64,000 bases of DNA, taken from NCBI GenBank assembly GCA_001873065.1, contig MNYM01000024.1, positions 16,408-80,407 on the forward strand. The letters are read 5' to 3'. Made by a program: the position numbers and the translations under genes. The DNA comes from Flavobacteriaceae bacterium CG2_30_31_66 (GTDB taxonomy: Bacteria; Bacteroidota; Bacteroidia; Flavobacteriales; Flavobacteriaceae). Below, in pieces: positions 63,370 to 64,000 of the stretch (the stretch's first letter is position 1; each line of letters begins with the position of its first letter). The notes beneath the pieces were generated by a model. It saw only the letters and a program-made list of their open reading frames with translations. It was not told the origin of the DNA and did not search any database.

Positions 63370-63621
63370 TCACCATTTCTCATTTACACATCCTGAATTC
63401 TAAATAACACATCCGCAAATCCTATTAATGCACCAATAATAATCATAAACAAATATTTATAATTTAATAACAAACCTATAAAATTCATAAACAAACAAAT
63501 AATATTCATAAACGTGCCTGTATAATTCATTAACAAATTTGTAGAATTCATTAACAAACCTGTAAAATTCATTAACATACTAAAAATATTAAATAACGTA
63601 CCCGCAAATTTAAATATTAAA
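63370..63621. repeat. 21-bp tandem repeat array 2 (12 units)
   Basis: Twelve units of exactly 21 bases, no gaps. The consensus begins CCTGTAAAATTC, then AT[AT]AACAAA; best units are at 63475, 63517, 63538 and 63559. The minus-strand frame at 63384-63578 is an artefact of the period. The reverse complement of the unit shares a GAATnTTACA core with array 1. Confidence 0.88.
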
Positions 63622-63792
63622 TTTTAGATAGTGAGTATTCCCCAAAACAACTAAACAAAAACTATAATCAATCAAAATAATAAGTAATCTCTATTAATAT
63701 TCTAACATCCCAGATTCACAAAATAAAAGAACAATTTCTACCTTCTAACCCATAAAACAAACCCTAAAACATTTCCGTTTATTATAGCCCAT
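63622..63792. other. Non-coding region before the rRNA terminator
   Basis: No ORF. Holds the second copy of the direct repeat (63744-63776); otherwise AT-rich without clear signals. Confidence 0.5.
63744..63776 (+). repeat. Direct repeat, copy 2, right of array 2
   Basis: TTCTAACCCATAAAACAAAC, then CCTAAAACATTTCCG; partner of 63270-63306 with a few indels. Confidence 0.5.
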
Positions 63793-63826
63793 AAAAAAAC
63801 CTCATATCGAGTTGATATGAGGTTTT
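63793..63826 (-). terminator. rRNA operon terminator
   Basis: 13-bp perfect stem (63796-63808 with 63814-63826), 5-base loop, and TTTTTTT on the minus strand after the stem, 12 bases past the 5S end. Confidence 0.88.
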
Positions 63827-63837
63827 CGGATTTAAGA

Positions 63838-63946
63838 AAGGCAGCGACCTACTCTCCCACATAAATGCAGTACCATCGGCGCAATTGGGCTTAACTTCTC
63901 TGTTCGGTATGGGAAGAGGTGAGCCCCAATGCTATAACCACCCTAA
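63838..63946 (-). rRNA. 5S ribosomal RNA
   Basis: On the minus strand it runs from about TTTAGGGTGGTTATAGC to GGTCGCTGCC, with the conserved CCGAACAGAGAAGTTAAGCC loop and GATGGTACTGC. About 109 bases; ends approximate by a few bases. Last gene of an rRNA operon whose 23S and 16S lie beyond the window. Confidence 0.92.
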
Positions 63947-64000
63947 ATTGTTAGTTATGAGTCTTGGAGTTTTAAGTGATCAGTTTTTTTAACCTAAAAA
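63947..64000 (-). other. 23S-5S spacer
   Basis: AT-rich spacer upstream of the 5S gene on the minus strand; the 23S end is not yet reached at base 64000. Confidence 0.6.

Noticed and set aside
63384..63578. 64-residue minus-strand ORF with LLMNFTG repeats
   Set aside because: Same cause: 21-bp repeats of array 2 keep the frame open. No upstream signal, and the array runs past both ends.
62870..63621. CRISPR array
   Set aside because: Units are contiguous 21-mers with no spacers, and there are no cas genes.

Overview
The window is an AT-rich stretch of a chromosome from a marine-type Flavobacteriaceae bacterium (phylum Bacteroidota); I would guess Polaribacter/Tenacibaculum-like but cannot fix the genus. 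The lineage rests on gliding genes (gldF/gldG), a type IX secretion sorting-domain protein, GH20/SSS sugar genes, family-typical small proteins, and repeated use of the Bacteroidota promoter box TAnnTTTG instead of a classical -10. There are no phage genes, insertion sequences or CRISPR arrays. Nearly everything is core or slowly evolving accessory sequence.

Layout. 1-5 kb: end of a TauE/SafE permease, a fasciclin-domain protein, purC with two co-transcribed unknown genes, and a phoH-like ATPase. 4.3-7.9 kb: a SAM hydrolase-family gene, a small monooxygenase-fold gene, and gldF/gldG, which are fused here because an A8 tract is one base short of the number that would separate them. 7.9-15 kb: an epimerase-like protein, a DUF2911 protein, and an operon of PIG-L deacetylase, a 35-residue membrane peptide, a sodium:solute symporter and a Gfo/Idh/MocA dehydrogenase. 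15-22.8 kb: dnaN, AcpH-like protein, gamma-glutamyltransferase, VOC protein, an internally duplicated protein, an AI-2E transporter and a methyltransferase with a TTG start, followed by a probable small RNA. 23-30.3 kb (minus strand): a five-gene operon of a glycine-rich surface protein, GH20 hexosaminidase, GHMP sugar kinase, nucleotidyltransferase and sodium:solute symporter, which reads as uptake and activation of an amino sugar, plus a small membrane protein. 30.6-31 kb: tRNA-Ser(GCT), tRNA-Pro(TGG) and tRNA-Arg(TCT). 31-49 kb: 7TM-HD phosphohydrolase, thiolase, an NlpC/P60 protein whose catalytic Cys is Ser, TPR protein, gyrA, clpC, hutH, a TlpA-like lipoprotein, accA, and tgt-lptF/G-eamA. 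49-57.4 kb: envelope proteins (T9SS cargo, OmpA) and a sigma factor / membrane TPR / CHAT-protease set. 57.5-62.4 kb: rluF-like, alkB-like, DUF3108, a frameshifted MORN-repeat pseudogene, and a CLC-F type fluoride exporter under a fluoride riboswitch. 62.4-64 kb: a protein-free region with two arrays of 21-bp tandem repeats, then the 3' end of an rRNA operon (5S rRNA, minus strand).

Most notable: the fluoride riboswitch with a visible translational switch in front of the CLC-F gene; the poly-A indel that fuses gldF and gldG; two oppositely oriented 21-bp-period repeat arrays beside the rRNA operon; the Cys-to-Ser change in the NlpC/P60 protein; and a compact promoter-hairpin-terminator unit near 22.85 kb that looks like an unannotated small RNA. 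All protein calls come from reading motifs and lengths by eye; no database search was run.
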